Shown: positions 8,449 to 16,803 of the stretch, in pieces
How the letters are laid out: each line of letters begins with the position of its first letter
Position numbering within the stretch: the first letter of the stretch is position 1
Origin: Leisingera sp. ANG-M1
GTDB lineage: Bacteria; Pseudomonadota; Alphaproteobacteria; Rhodobacterales; Rhodobacteraceae
DNA length: 64,000 nucleotides
Reading direction: 5' to 3'
Assembly: GCF_000813745.1 (NCBI RefSeq)
Contig: NZ_JWLC01000027.1
Coordinates: 124,878-188,877, forward strand
Translations under genes and position numbers: made by a program
The notes under the pieces: generated by a model
Databases searched by the model: none
Told to the model about the DNA's origin: nothing
The model's input: the letters and a program-made list of their open reading frames with translations, nothing else

Positions 8449-9225
8449 ATGACCAAGAAACCCAAATGGGTCGTCGAAAAAGAACAGGCCAAAAAGGCCG
8501 CTGCAGCCGAAACCGTGTGGCTGTTCGGGCTGCATGCGGTGCGCGATGCGCTGCAGAACCCGAAGCGCGAAAAACTGCGCCTTATGGTGACCATGAACGC
8601 TCAGGCTAAACTGGCAGATGCAATTGCCGCCTCCGGCATCGAGGCCGAGGTCATTGACCCCCGCAAGTTCAATCCGCCAATCGACCCCCAGTCGGTGCAC
8701 CAGGGCGCAGCGCTGGAAGTGAAGCCGCTGAACTGGGGCGGCCTGGCGGAAAACTGCATTGGCCGCGAGGCGCCGCGGGTGCTGCTGCTGGACCGGGTCA
8801 CCGATCCGCATAACGTCGGTGCGATTCTGCGCTCAGCCGAGGTGCTGGGCGCCAGCGCGGTGATCGGCACCCGCCACCACTCGGCACCCGAGACCGGGGC
8901 TCTGGCCAAGACCGCCAGCGGCGCGCTGGAGCGCCAGCCCTATCTGCGGATGCGCAACCTGGCCGACACCATTACTGAGCTGCAGCAGATGGGCTTCATC
9001 GTTCTTGGCCTGGACGGCGAGGCAGAAGCGACCATTGAGACCGCGCTGGAGGGTAAGAAGCACCTGCCAGTGGCACTGGTGCTTGGTGCCGAAGGCCCGG
9101 GGCTGCGCCAGAAGACCAAGGAGACCGTCGACCAGCTAGTGAAGATCGACGCCGCGGGAGGCTTTGGCTCGCTCAATGTCTCCAACGCGGCAGCGATTGC
9201 GCTTTATGCCTCGGTGGCCCGCTAG
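8449..9225 (+). CDS. rlmB: 23S rRNA (guanosine-2'-O)-methyltransferase RlmB
   Basis: A 258-residue SpoU/TrmH-family (SPOUT) methyltransferase. The N-terminal substrate-binding domain opens with TVWLFGLHAVRDALQNP. The three SPOUT motifs follow: LLLDRVTDPHNVGAILRSAE, LVLGAEGPGLR and GSLNVSNAAAIALY, which form the trefoil knot that binds SAM. RlmB methylates G2251 in the peptidyl-transferase P-loop of 23S rRNA. The lysine-rich first 20 residues are a common extension in this group. Assignment to RlmB rather than TrmH rests on the FGLHAV opening and length; a related tRNA/rRNA methylase is the alternative. Confidence 0.85.
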   Translation: MTKKPKWVVEKEQAKKAAAAETVWLFGLHAVRDALQNPKREKLRLMVTMNAQAKLADAIAASGIEAEVIDPRKFNPPIDPQSVHQGAALEVKPLNWGGLAENCIGREAPRVLLLDRVTDPHNVGAILRSAEVLGASAVIGTRHHSAPETGALAKTASGALERQPYLRMRNLADTITELQQMGFIVLGLDGEAEATIETALEGKKHLPVALVLGAEGPGLRQKTKETVDQLVKIDAAGGFGSLNVSNAAAIALYASVAR

Positions 9226-9321
9226 GACATTGGCTGTCACAGGCTGATCACTTCTGCGTAGGCTGTCTTTGCAAGGCTGCAGCCGTGAGGCAGAGTCGAT
9301 GGACTGCTGTAAAGAATGTGA

Positions 9322-9783
9322 ATGGAGAAAAATGTGGTCCTGCGCCTGCTGCTGACGGCTGCTGCGGTGATGTTTCTGACCCTGCCCGGGATGGCACGGG
9401 CAGATGCTGCTGTGTTCTCGTCCCGCGGCGGCGTGGCCATTGGCGGCTATGATGCGGTGGCGTTCTTTGAAGACGGCACCGCAGAACAAGGCCGCCGCAG
9501 CCACGCGGTGATGTGGAAAGGCGCGGTGTGGCGCTTTTCCTCAGCCCGCAACCAGGCCCGCTTCGAGGCCAACCCGCGTGCTTATGCTCCGGCATTTGGC
9601 GGCTACTGCGCCTATGCGATGTCGCAGGGCATGCTGATGGACGGCAACCCGCAGCTCTGGGCCATTGTGGATGGCGAGCTGTTCCTGCTGAACAATGCAA
9701 AGGTGCAGAAGATCTGGACCGCCAGCCAGGCCGAGATGATTGTGCTGGCACGGGGTCACTGGCCGGTGATTCTCAGGAAATAG
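9322..9783 (+). CDS. Exported YHS-domain protein
   Basis: A 153-residue protein with an N-terminal signal peptide (hydrophobic residues about 7-25, ARA-D cleavage region). The mature part matches the periplasmic YHS family: IGGYDAVAFFEDG, then GAVWRFSSARNQARFEANPRAYAPAFGGYCAYAMSQG. YHS domains are small metal-associated modules, here probably binding copper or another metal outside the cytoplasm. A hairpin with a T-rich tail follows. A specific partner cannot be named. Confidence 0.8.
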   Translation: MEKNVVLRLLLTAAAVMFLTLPGMARADAAVFSSRGGVAIGGYDAVAFFEDGTAEQGRRSHAVMWKGAVWRFSSARNQARFEANPRAYAPAFGGYCAYAMSQGMLMDGNPQLWAIVDGELFLLNNAKVQKIWTASQAEMIVLARGHWPVILRK

Positions 9784-9903
9784 CGCGTCACCTCACAAAA
9801 TCGAGAGGGGGGCTTTTATTTTTCTGACTGTGACCCATATTCAATACAGACTGCGGAGTGGAACCACCGCAGATCTTTTTCACTGTCCCTCGTTCCATAC
9901 CTC

Positions 9904-9930
9904 GCGCCCGGCTCGTCCGGGCGCATTTTT
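9904..9930 (+). terminator. Terminator downstream of the YHS gene
   Basis: GCGCCCGG and CCGGGCGC flank the loop CTCGT and are followed by ATTTTTAT. It lies about 120 bases after the YHS stop and 60 before the CoA-binding gene. Confidence 0.65.
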
Positions 9931-9989
9931 ATGTATGCAGGTGCCGAATCCGGCTTTGCCGTGGTTAGGGGCGGGGCTAGGGTGCGCGC

Positions 9990-10460
9990 ATGACAGACCA
10001 TAGCGATGACCATTTGAAAGCCGTGCTGCAGCGCACCAAGACGGTGGCGGTAGTAGGCGTCTCGATGAACCCGGTGCGGCCCAGCTACTATGTGGCGCGC
10101 TATCTGGGCCTCAAGGGCTACCGGGTGATCCCGGTGAATCCCGGCCATACGGGCAAAATGCTGTTCGGCGAAACTGTACGCGCCAGCCTGTCGGAGATCG
10201 ATGCCCCGGTGGACATGGTCGACATCTTCCGCCGCTCCGAAGCGGTGCCGCCGATTGTGGATGAGGCGCTGGAGGTTTTTCCGGGGCTGCGGACCATATG
10301 GATGCAAATCGGGGTGGAAAACGCCGAAGCCGCCGCCAAGGCTGAAGCGCGCGGCATTACCGTGATCCAGAACCGCTGCCCCAAGATCGAGTACCAGCGC
10401 TTGTTCGGTGAACTGCGCATGGGCGGCTTTGCCACCGGAATCATTTCCTCAAAGCTCTGA
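9990..10460 (+). CDS. CoA-binding domain protein (YccU-like)
   Basis: A 156-residue protein consisting of one Rossmann-like CoA_binding_2 domain. Landmarks are TVAVVGVSMNPVRPSYYVARYL (dinucleotide-like glycine turn), GYRVIPVNPGH, VDMVDIFRRSEAVPPIVDEAL, and the C-terminal IQNRCPKIEYQRL. These single-domain relatives of succinyl-CoA synthetase alpha bind CoA or a similar nucleotide. The physiological role is not established. It stands alone, with no operon partner. Confidence 0.82.
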   Translation: MTDHSDDHLKAVLQRTKTVAVVGVSMNPVRPSYYVARYLGLKGYRVIPVNPGHTGKMLFGETVRASLSEIDAPVDMVDIFRRSEAVPPIVDEALEVFPGLRTIWMQIGVENAEAAAKAEARGITVIQNRCPKIEYQRLFGELRMGGFATGIISSKL

Positions 10461-10848
10461 GCTTGCGGCAGGGCGGGGTGCTCCCGCCCATTCCCGCCGC
10501 GTCCTGGCGGACGGCCTTCACGGTTGGGCCTGGCGCCGCTGCGCGGCGCAAAGGGAAGAGCCTGCTGAGAAGCCGCTGAAGGGCAGATGCGCCCCTCAGC
10601 GGCCTATTTGATAGTCTTAGGCACGGGCGCGTCAAGGGCAAGCCGCGCGGGCCGCGCGGAGGCTGCGCCTCCCTTGACCCGGAGCTGCCACCGGTGCGCT
10701 CTGTCTTGGCCTTGGCTGCAAACGGCGGAGGCGCTGCACGGAACGTACGGCGCCAGGCCCAAGGCGGAGAGGATGTGCTTGCCGCAGGCAAGTGCATCTG
10801 TCCGGCGCGGGAGAGCCTGTTTGCCGGCTCCGGCCCCAGCGGCGGGTA
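10461..10848. other. Structured intergenic region before hisE
   Basis: 388 bases without a supportable gene. It holds two GC-rich hairpins: GGGCGGG/CCCGCCC at 10472-10490 directly after the CoA-binding stop, and GCCGCTGA/TCAGCGGC at 10572-10603 followed by CTATTTG. The overlapping short frames here lack ribosome sites and look like high-GC artefacts. The region serves as the boundary between convergent units. Confidence 0.55.
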
Positions 10849-11166
10849 TCAGCTGTTGGGGCGGCTGGACTTTTCGGCAATACCGCTGAGGCCCTGGCGT
10901 TCTGCCAGAACCTGCAGCACATCATCCAGTGCCACATCGCGCGCGGCCAGCATCACCAGGAAATGATAAAGCACATCGGCGCCTTCCGAGGCGAGCTTGG
11001 CCTTGTCGGACTTCACCGCCTCGATGATCGCCTCAATGGCTTCCTCGCCGAATTTCTCGGCACATTTCTCCGGCCCTTTTGCCAGCAGCCTGGCAGTCCA
11101 GCTGCTTTCCGGGTCGGCGCCCTTGCGGGACAGGATGGTGGCTTCGAGATCGTGCAGCAGGCTCAT
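10849..11166 (-). CDS. hisE: Phosphoribosyl-ATP pyrophosphatase HisE
   Basis: A 105-residue all-alpha MazG-like pyrophosphatase carrying out step 2 of histidine synthesis (PR-ATP to PR-AMP). The metal-binding motif is KFGEEAIEAIIEAVKSDKAKLASEGADVLYHFLVML, with the paired glutamates and the E..D motif. It starts at 11166, 11 bases after hisF ends, so hisF and hisE form one unit. Many bacteria fuse HisE to HisI; here it is free-standing, as in most alphaproteobacteria. Confidence 0.93.
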   Translation of the reverse strand: MSLLHDLEATILSRKGADPESSWTARLLAKGPEKCAEKFGEEAIEAIIEAVKSDKAKLASEGADVLYHFLVMLAARDVALDDVLQVLAERQGLSGIAEKSSRPNS

Positions 11167-11177
11167 ACCATGCCCCT

Positions 11178-11939
11178 TCAGTTCAGCCGCATCGGGATGC
11201 CTGCAGCCGCCATGTGCTCCTTGGCCTCCTGCACGGTGTATTCGCCGAAATGGAAGATCGACGCCGCCAGCACCGCCGAAGCGCCGCCCTTGGTCACGCC
11301 CTCCACCAGGTGATCCAGGTTGCCGACGCCGCCGGAGGCAATCACCGGCACCTCCACCGCATCGGAAATCGCCCGGGTCAGCGGCAGGTTGAACCCGGCC
11401 TTGGTGCCGTCGCGGTCCATCGAAGTCAGCAGAATCTCGCCCGCGCCCTTGGCCGCCACGGTCCGTGCAAATTCCACCGCGTCGATGCCGGTGGGTTTGC
11501 GGCCGCCATGGGTGAAAATCTCCCAGCGGCCCGGCTCCACCGTCTTGGCGTCGATGGCGCAGACGATGCACTGGCTGCCGAACTGATCGGCGGCCTCGGC
11601 AATCACATCCGGGTTGGCCACCGCGGCGGAATTGAACGAGACCTTGTCAGCCCCCGCCAGCAGCAGCGCGCGCACGTCTTCCTTGCTGCGCACCCCGCCG
11701 CCCACGGTCAGCGGCACAAAGCACTGCTCAGCCGTGCGCTGCACCATGTCGAACATAGTGCCGCGGTTTTCATGGGTCGCGTGAATATCCAGAAAGCAGA
11801 TCTCATCCGCACCGGCCGCATCATAGGCTTTGGCGCATTCCACCGGGTCGCCCGCATCGCGCAGGCCGACAAAGTTCACGCCCTTGACCACACGGCCGTC
11901 GGCGACATCGAGACAGGGGATGATACGGGTCTTCAGCAT
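11178..11939 (-). CDS. hisF: Imidazole glycerol phosphate synthase cyclase subunit HisF
   Basis: A 253-residue TIM barrel. It begins [20 protein letters not shown] with the catalytic Asp11, and the second catalytic aspartate is in VCAIDAKT. Phosphate-binding loops VTVGGGV-type (LTVGGGVRS) and VIASGGVGN are present. HisF takes ammonia from HisH and closes the imidazole ring, producing ImGP and AICAR. The start at 11939 fits the family N-terminus exactly; a 20-residue upstream extension is unsupported. hisF-hisE lies 1.3 kb from hisA and 5 kb from hisB-hisH on the same strand. Confidence 0.95.
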   Translation of the reverse strand: MLKTRIIPCLDVADGRVVKGVNFVGLRDAGDPVECAKAYDAAGADEICFLDIHATHENRGTMFDMVQRTAEQCFVPLTVGGGVRSKEDVRALLLAGADKVSFNSAAVANPDVIAEAADQFGSQCIVCAIDAKTVEPGRWEIFTHGGRKPTGIDAVEFARTVAAKGAGEILLTSMDRDGTKAGFNLPLTRAISDAVEVPVIASGGVGNLDHLVEGVTKGGASAVLAASIFHFGEYTVQEAKEHMAAAGIPMRLN

Positions 11940-12105
11940 GCTGCGCTGCCTTTCAAGCTGCTTGGTTCTGTGGGTACGCAAAGCGCTTGGAAAGCGCAAC
12001 AGCTATGGCTTGTTCCGCGCGTTTTGGTCCAGGGCTGCGGGCGTGGTACTCTTGCTGCCAAAGTGCCTTGTCAGGATCGTGCCTGTAATGACCGGAGATT
12101 GCACC

Positions 12106-12507
12106 ATGCCCCGTTTCGCCTGCTTCAATCTGGTTTCTGCCGCCTTGTGTGCGGTGTCCATGTCAGCGGCGCAAGAAGGCGTCGCGGGGGAAATGATGGA
12201 TGCAGAGGACCTTCTGGCCACTATCCCCGGTGCGACTCTGACCGGGATTTCCAACGAGGACTTCCGGACCCGCTGGACCCAGACCTATGACAGCGGCGGC
12301 AGCTCGGGCGGCAGTATGGGCACGTTCGGGGAGCGGCCCTACACGTCGCAGTGGTCGGTGTGGCGCGATCTGTGGTGCGAGGACTGGGGCAGCGGCGGGG
12401 GCTGCTGGCGGCTGGAGCAGGTCGATGCGGAAACGATCCAGCCCTATCACGGGGACAGAAAGCTGCCGAATGCCTGGCGGATCGTGCGTCCTGCAGAAGC
12501 GAAGTAG
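12106..12507 (+). CDS. Hypothetical secreted protein
   Basis: A 133-residue protein with a signal peptide (hydrophobic residues about 8-22 ending SAAQ). The mature part has the pattern LLATIPGATLTGISNEDFRTRW followed by a Gly/Ser-rich loop, SVWRDLWCEDWGSGGGCWRLEQVD with two cysteines, and NAWRIV near the end. I do not recognise a named family. GGAG 8 bases before the ATG at 12106 favours that start over the ATG at 12088. It is transcribed divergently from hisF, so the two may share a promoter region. Confidence 0.65.
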   Translation: MPRFACFNLVSAALCAVSMSAAQEGVAGEMMDAEDLLATIPGATLTGISNEDFRTRWTQTYDSGGSSGGSMGTFGERPYTSQWSVWRDLWCEDWGSGGGCWRLEQVDAETIQPYHGDRKLPNAWRIVRPAEAK

Positions 12508-12517
12508 CGGCTAAGCC

Positions 12518-12913
12518 TCAGCCCAGGCCGGCCTTCCTCCTGCGCCAGCGGTAGGCAATTTCTATCCCCGCAAAAAGCGCGAGGGCAGGAAACACAACCG
12601 CAAGAATGTAGAGGAACCCGAAGAAAGTCAGGAAAGACGCATAGCGCCCCGCTGCGTCGGGGATCAAAGCGCAGCTGCAGCAGTCCTTGAACCCGCCTCT
12701 GCAGTCTCCGAGTGTGAGAGCTGCTTGAGCCCCGCAATAGATAAGCAGGAGGACGAGGATCCAGGACGCCCCATAGCCGGCCCAGCGGTTTGCAAAAGGG
12801 GCAAGTGTCGCTTGGCTAGGGGCCTTATTCACAGTGTCGCGCACCGCGCAGACGAAACAGATCAATAAGGGCAATGTGGCAGCAGCGAAGTGGAAAACGA
12901 GTTGAAAATCCAT
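12518..12913 (-). CDS. Hypothetical membrane protein
   Basis: A 131-residue protein with three hydrophobic segments (about residues 5-23, 45-70 and 92-118), a cysteine cluster between the last two (LGDCRGGFKDCCSCALIP), and a basic C-terminus (RWRRRKAGLG). No domain is recognised. It converges on the preceding secreted-protein gene with only 10 bases between them. Segment pattern and length support a real gene, but no homology is identified. Confidence 0.55.
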   Translation of the reverse strand: MDFQLVFHFAAATLPLLICFVCAVRDTVNKAPSQATLAPFANRWAGYGASWILVLLLIYCGAQAALTLGDCRGGFKDCCSCALIPDAAGRYASFLTFFGFLYILAVVFPALALFAGIEIAYRWRRRKAGLG

Positions 12914-13175
12914 GGTTTCTATTGGGTAAGGGCATTAAAAATGCTGATTCAGAATATATCCTGCCAGGCAATGTATGCTAGCCGGCGGAAGGGCAATGCA
13001 GGTATTCCGGAACCGGAGTAACTGGTGCGCTGGCGAATGCCGGGTTCTGCAATCCGGGACAGGGCTGTAGCTGGCCCGGCCCCGCAGGGTCCTGCCGATG
13101 CCGGAAACGTGACTTGATCGCAGCGCCTGGCTGGCTTGATTTCATCCCATAGTCTGACGATTTGGAGTTTTCGTG

Positions 13176-13622
13176 ATGAAACCTAGCCTCATTCTTGCAG
13201 GAGCCTTTGCCCTCATGTCCGCATTTCCCGCCGCCGCCGAACTGATGAAAGTGCCAAGCCAGAAACCGGTCGCCGAGACCATGGATGCGCTGCGGGCAGC
13301 TGTCGAAGGGGCGGGCGCCACTGTCTTTGCCCGGGTCGACCATGCGGCGGGGGCGCAAAAGGCGGGGCTGGAGCTGGACGGCGCGCAGCTCTTGATCTTC
13401 GGCAATCCCAAGCTGGGCACTCCGGCGATGCAGGCCGATATCCGCGCCGGGCTGTACTTGCCGTTGAAGGTGCTGGCTTATGAGGACGCAGAGGGCCAGG
13501 TCTGGCTCACCTACGAGGACCCGGCAGCGATGCTGTCAGGGCTGGATGTGCCGGCGGACGCCGGGTTTCTTGCCAAGATGCAGGGCGCCCTGGGCAAGCT
13601 GACCGCGGCGGCGGCGCAATAA
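13176..13622 (+). CDS. DUF302 domain protein, exported
   Basis: A 148-residue protein with a signal peptide (ending AAA-E, about residue 22) followed by one DUF302 domain: KVPSQKPVAETMDALRAAVEGAGATVFARVDHAAGAQKAGL, then LLIFGNPKLGTPAM and LPLKVLAYEDAEGQVWLTY. DUF302 proteins are small alpha/beta folds of uncertain role, sometimes linked to heme or stress. TTGGAG precedes the start by 8 bases when ATG 13176 is used; GTG at 13173 is the alternative. It is a single-gene unit followed by a dispersed repeat element. Confidence 0.78.
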   Translation: MKPSLILAGAFALMSAFPAAAELMKVPSQKPVAETMDALRAAVEGAGATVFARVDHAAGAQKAGLELDGAQLLIFGNPKLGTPAMQADIRAGLYLPLKVLAYEDAEGQVWLTYEDPAAMLSGLDVPADAGFLAKMQGALGKLTAAAAQ

Positions 13623-13632
13623 GCGCTGTTCT

Positions 13633-13711
13633 AGTGGCGGGAGGAGGGGGCGCTGCCCCCTCTGGGCCTATGGCCCATTCACCCCCGGGGTATTTTTGAC
13701 CAGAAAGAAGC
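13633..13711. repeat. Dispersed GC-rich intergenic element, copy A
   Basis: Contains GGGGGCGCTGCCCCC, GGGCCTATGGCCC and CCCCCGGGGTATTTTTGAC, then CAGAAAGAAG. A related element is at 16705-16800 (reverse orientation) and a diverged one at 55869-55948. Each sits just after a coding region, consistent with a palindromic intergenic repeat family. Confidence 0.5.
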
Positions 13712-14434
13712 TCAGGCCTTGAGCGTGGCCAGCGCTTCGGCCAGGTCAATGGCGCCGTCATAAAGCGCGCGGCCGGAGATGGCGCCATTGAGCGGAGCGC
13801 CGCAGGATTTCAGCGCCCGCAAATCGTCCAAAGAGGACACGCCGCCGGAGGCGATCACCGGGATGCTGACTGCATTGGCCAGATCGGCGGTAGCCTCCAC
13901 ATTCGGGCCTTTCATGGCGCCGTCGCGCAGAATGTCGGTGTAGATGATGGCGGCTACGCCTGCGTCCTCGAAGCTTTTGGCGAGGTCGGTGACCATTACA
14001 TCGGTCTCCTCGGCCCAGCCCTTGGTGGCCACCTTGCCGTTGCGGGCGTCGATGCCGACGGCAACCTTGCCAGGGAATTCGCGCGCGGCCTCGCGCACCA
14101 GGTCCGGGTTTTCCACCGCCACGGTGCCCAGGATCACCCGCGCCAGGCCTTTATCGATCCAGCGTTCGATGGTGGCCATGTCGCGGATGCCGCCGCCCAG
14201 CTGCGCGGGCACTTTGGTCTGCTTCAGGATCTCCTCGACCGGCGCCGCATTCACTGGCTCGCCGGCAAAGGCGCCGTTCAGATCCACCAGGTGCAGCCAT
14301 TCGCAGCCCGCCGCGACAAACTCCAGCGCCTGGGCGGCCGGGTTGTCGTTGAACACGGTTGTCTGGTCCATCTCGCCATGCAGTAGGCGCACGGCCTGGC
14401 CGTCTTTGAGGTCAATCGCGGGGTAGAGGATCAT
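13712..14434 (-). CDS. hisA: ProFAR isomerase HisA
   Basis: A 240-residue TIM barrel. It opens [21 protein letters not shown] with catalytic Asp8 and has [15 protein letters not shown] for the second acid. Phosphate loops are LGGGIRD and VIASGGVSS. HisA isomerises ProFAR to PRFAR by an Amadori rearrangement, giving the substrate of HisF/HisH. The ATG at 14434 starts the conserved barrel; the 52-residue upstream extension is ignored. It lies between hisH and hisF on the same strand but is separated from both by unrelated genes. Confidence 0.95.
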   Translation of the reverse strand: MILYPAIDLKDGQAVRLLHGEMDQTTVFNDNPAAQALEFVAAGCEWLHLVDLNGAFAGEPVNAAPVEEILKQTKVPAQLGGGIRDMATIERWIDKGLARVILGTVAVENPDLVREAAREFPGKVAVGIDARNGKVATKGWAEETDVMVTDLAKSFEDAGVAAIIYTDILRDGAMKGPNVEATADLANAVSIPVIASGGVSSLDDLRALKSCGAPLNGAISGRALYDGAIDLAEALATLKA

Positions 14435-14581
14435 CCGGGCGGTCCTTCGTGAAATCAAGCTGGCAGTGTTTTGCAAGGTCTTTTGCACAAGGCGGGCCGG
14501 AATTGCAACGCGACCCGAAGTCAACCTTGCCTTGGTCCCGGCATCAGGAACAGGCTGCCTTTGAAACAGGGAGGAAACGGA

Positions 14582-14980
14582 ATGAAACATCTATTGACAG
14601 GCACAGCCCTGGCGCTGGCCTCGGCGGGCATAGCCGCCGCAGACCCGGCGGCCGGGCTATGGAAAACCGAACCTGGCGATACCGGCGGCTATCTGCATGT
14701 GGCCGTCAGCCCCTGTGGTGCGGCCATGTGCGGAACTATCCAGGCGGCTTTCAGTGCGGAAGGCGCCGAGCAGGCGGATTATGAGCACAAAGGCAAGCGG
14801 ATGATCTGGGACATGGCAAGCGAGGGCAGCGGCAGCTATTCCGGCGGCAAGATCTGGGCGCCGGACTCAGGCAAGACCTATGCCTCGAAAATGTCCCTCA
14901 GCGGCAATGCGCTGACGGTAAAGGGCTGCGTGGCCGGCGGACTGATCTGCCGCGGCCAGACCTGGTCGCGGGTCAAATAG
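14582..14980 (+). CDS. DUF2147 domain protein, exported
   Basis: A 132-residue protein with a signal peptide (residues about 1-20, IAAA-D). The mature chain matches DUF2147: [33 protein letters not shown], then [29 protein letters not shown] and a closing CRGQTWSRV. Conserved cysteines probably form disulfides. The fold is lipocalin-like in known examples and the function unknown. A strong GGAGG lies 7 bases before ATG 14582. Divergent from hisA. Confidence 0.82.
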   Translation: MKHLLTGTALALASAGIAAADPAAGLWKTEPGDTGGYLHVAVSPCGAAMCGTIQAAFSAEGAEQADYEHKGKRMIWDMASEGSGSYSGGKIWAPDSGKTYASKMSLSGNALTVKGCVAGGLICRGQTWSRVK

Positions 14981-14982
14981 GA

Positions 14983-15234
14983 TTAGAACAGCCCAAGCTG
15001 CACCGGGATTGGCGCATAGCCGCGCTTCAGCTGCCGGTCCCGGAACCGCTCAAAAATCGCCAGCGCCTCGCCATGGGCGGCGAAATAGGTGCGCTTCTGC
15101 GCTCCGCCCGGCGCGTTCAGCGGCCCGGTCGCACGTTCCACGCACCAGTCGCCGAACAGCGTCGGCGTCAGGCTCAAGAGGCAATAGCGGTGCTTGCCTT
15201 CGGCGTGGTCGTATTTCTCGAAACGGATGTGCAA
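14983..15234 (-). CDS. WGR domain protein
   Basis: A small (83-residue) protein that is essentially one WGR domain: HIRFEKYDHAEGKHRYCLLSLTPTLFGDWCVERATG, then a basic stretch and FERFRDRQLKRGYAPIPVQLGLF. WGR domains bind DNA or RNA ends in PARPs and helicases; stand-alone bacterial forms are uncharacterised. No ATG or GTG exists in frame near the front. TTG at 15234 starts exactly where relatives begin and has AGGG upstream; TTG at 15303 would add 23 residues. The signature is WCVER rather than strict W-G-R. It ends 2 bases from the convergent DUF2147 gene. Confidence 0.7.
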   Translation of the reverse strand: MHIRFEKYDHAEGKHRYCLLSLTPTLFGDWCVERATGPLNAPGGAQKRTYFAAHGEALAIFERFRDRQLKRGYAPIPVQLGLF

Positions 15235-15330
15235 AGGGGACCCTGAGGCGCAAAAAAGGTCCGCCCCGTATGCATGGAAGCGGACCTCTTGTCTATTGCT
15301 CAATCGGCCGGTTTTTACCGGCCGGTGCGG

Positions 15331-15867
15331 TCAAACCTCACCGGTGTATTCACCGCGCGCCGGGTAGTTGTTGGGGATGGCAAAATCCAGGGCCGCGACC
15401 AGCTCTGCGAAATGCGGGCGCACAAAGGGCATGGTCTGCACGGCGCCGTAATACAGCGTCTGCTCCGGCGTCACCAAAAACAGGCCGGGCTCCGAGAACA
15501 GCGCAGGCTCTTCGATGCCGATCGAGGTTTTGCCGCGCGAGGTGGAGATATAAAGCCCCCATTCCTTGGCCACGGACAGCGGCAGGTCATAGCCGAACCG
15601 CAGATCCTTGGCCTCGATTTTTTCGGCCATGGCGCGGGTGCGCTCTTCGCCGTCCGAGCTGATGGCGATGCAGTTGACACCGCGCTCGGCAAAGGCGGCC
15701 ACCTTCTTCTCAAACTCTTTCAGATAGGTGGCGCACAGCGGGCAGTGCAACCCGCGGTAAAAGCAGACGACAGTGCCGCGTTCGGTTTGCTCCGAGGACA
15801 GATCGAACTGCCCGTGGTCCAGTGTCGGCAGCGTCAGGTTCGGTGTCTTTTGGCGGGGGATCAGCAT
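15331..15867 (-). CDS. Peroxiredoxin-like (AhpC/TSA) protein
   Basis: A 178-residue thioredoxin-fold protein of the peroxiredoxin-like group. The active-site region is CFYRGLHCPLCATYLKEFEKKV, so a CxxC (CPLC) takes the place of the single peroxidatic cysteine of classical AhpC. ISSDGEERTRAMAEKIEAKDLRFGYDL follows the usual pattern. It probably reduces peroxides or thiols in the cytoplasm. It is transcribed divergently from an AraC-type regulator about 100 bases away, the likely controller of its expression. Confidence 0.82.
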   Translation of the reverse strand: MLIPRQKTPNLTLPTLDHGQFDLSSEQTERGTVVCFYRGLHCPLCATYLKEFEKKVAAFAERGVNCIAISSDGEERTRAMAEKIEAKDLRFGYDLPLSVAKEWGLYISTSRGKTSIGIEEPALFSEPGLFLVTPEQTLYYGAVQTMPFVRPHFAELVAALDFAIPNNYPARGEYTGEV

Positions 15868-15967
15868 AGGCGCGCTCCATGAGAGTGGTATGAGTGGTGG
15901 TTGCTTGACTGTATTGCCTGGTTTAATGTCTCATAAATCCGAAAAACCTGACAGGAACACCGGAAAT

Positions 15968-16699
15968 ATGGACCGCTTGACCACACTCATGGACCGCTTT
16001 CAGCTGGCAGTGCGGGCCGCCGGGCCAGGGGAGGCAAATCTGATTGCACTTGCAGACGCGGCAGGAGAGCCTTTCCGGATACTTTATTTCACCCGCGGTC
16101 CGCTGCCCCGGCTGGCGGCTGAGGCCCTCATGTGGGCGGCGCGGGTGGAATGGTCGGGGCAGAGCAACCCGTTCCTGGCGGCACTGCCCGAAATTGTGGA
16201 TTACGAGGTTACCGGCAATGCCGAGGCGCAGGGGCTGGTGCGGCTGATGCAGGAGGAAGCGGAGGGCCAGCATTGCGGCGCGCAATCTGTGATCAACAGG
16301 CTGGGCGAGGTGCTGATGGTGCGCCTCCTGCGCAACCAGATCCAGAAGGGCGCGACTGAGCCAGGCCTGCTGGCGGGCCTCGCCGACCCGCGCCTCAGCC
16401 GCGCCATCGTAGCCATGCACGACCACCCGGGCCGCCTCTGGACCAACGCGGACCTGGCTCAGGAGGCCGGGCTGTCGCTGTCGCGATTTTCGGAGCTCTT
16501 TGGTGCTGAAGTCGGGGAAACCCCGATCGGCTACCTGCGCCGGTGGCGGCTGATCCTAGCGCATCAGGACCTGATGCGCGGCGACCGGGTCGAGGCGGTG
16601 GCGCGCCGTTATGCCTACGGGTCCCCCGAAGGCTTCACCCGCGCCTTCCGCAAGGCCTACGGCGTTGCTCCGGTTTCATTGCGCACCGTTGCGGCCTAA
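15968..16699 (+). CDS. AraC family transcriptional regulator (cupin type)
   Basis: A 243-residue regulator. The N-terminal part (1-130) matches the cupin-like ligand domain often found in AraC members near redox or short-chain enzymes. The C-terminal part has two helix-turn-helix units: WTNADLAQEAGLSLSRFSELF and GDRVEAVARRYAYGSPEGFTRAFRKAYGVAP. The start at 15968 (MDRLTTLMDRFQL) matches the usual MD.L..LL..... opening. The divergent peroxiredoxin-like gene is the probable target. The inducer is unknown. Confidence 0.82.
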   Translation: MDRLTTLMDRFQLAVRAAGPGEANLIALADAAGEPFRILYFTRGPLPRLAAEALMWAARVEWSGQSNPFLAALPEIVDYEVTGNAEAQGLVRLMQEEAEGQHCGAQSVINRLGEVLMVRLLRNQIQKGATEPGLLAGLADPRLSRAIVAMHDHPGRLWTNADLAQEAGLSLSRFSELFGAEVGETPIGYLRRWRLILAHQDLMRGDRVEAVARRYAYGSPEGFTRAFRKAYGVAPVSLRTVAA

Positions 16700-16704
16700 A
16701 AAGC

Positions 16705-16800
16705 CCTGCAGCTTCTTTCTGGTCCTAAATACCCCTGTCCCGCTGACCGGCAGGCGGCTTTGCCGCCGAGAGGGGGGGGCAACGGCGCGTCAGCGCCGTA
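16705..16800. repeat. Dispersed GC-rich intergenic element, copy B (reverse)
   Basis: Read on the minus strand it contains GGCGGCAAAGCCGCC, then GGGGTATTTAGGACCAGAAA and GAAG, closely matching the tail of copy A at 13692-13710. It fills the gap between the convergent AraC and hisH genes. Confidence 0.5.
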
Positions 16801-16803
16801 CCA

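Noticed and set aside
10408-10966. Several overlapping short plus- and minus-strand frames before hisE
   Set aside because: They overlap each other and hisE, lack ribosome sites and show no family features.
15305-15324. Perfect hairpin CGGCCGGTTTTTACCGGCCG considered as a terminator
   Set aside because: No T tract follows on the minus strand where the upstream gene is transcribed, and it overlaps the alternative start of the WGR gene; left unassigned.
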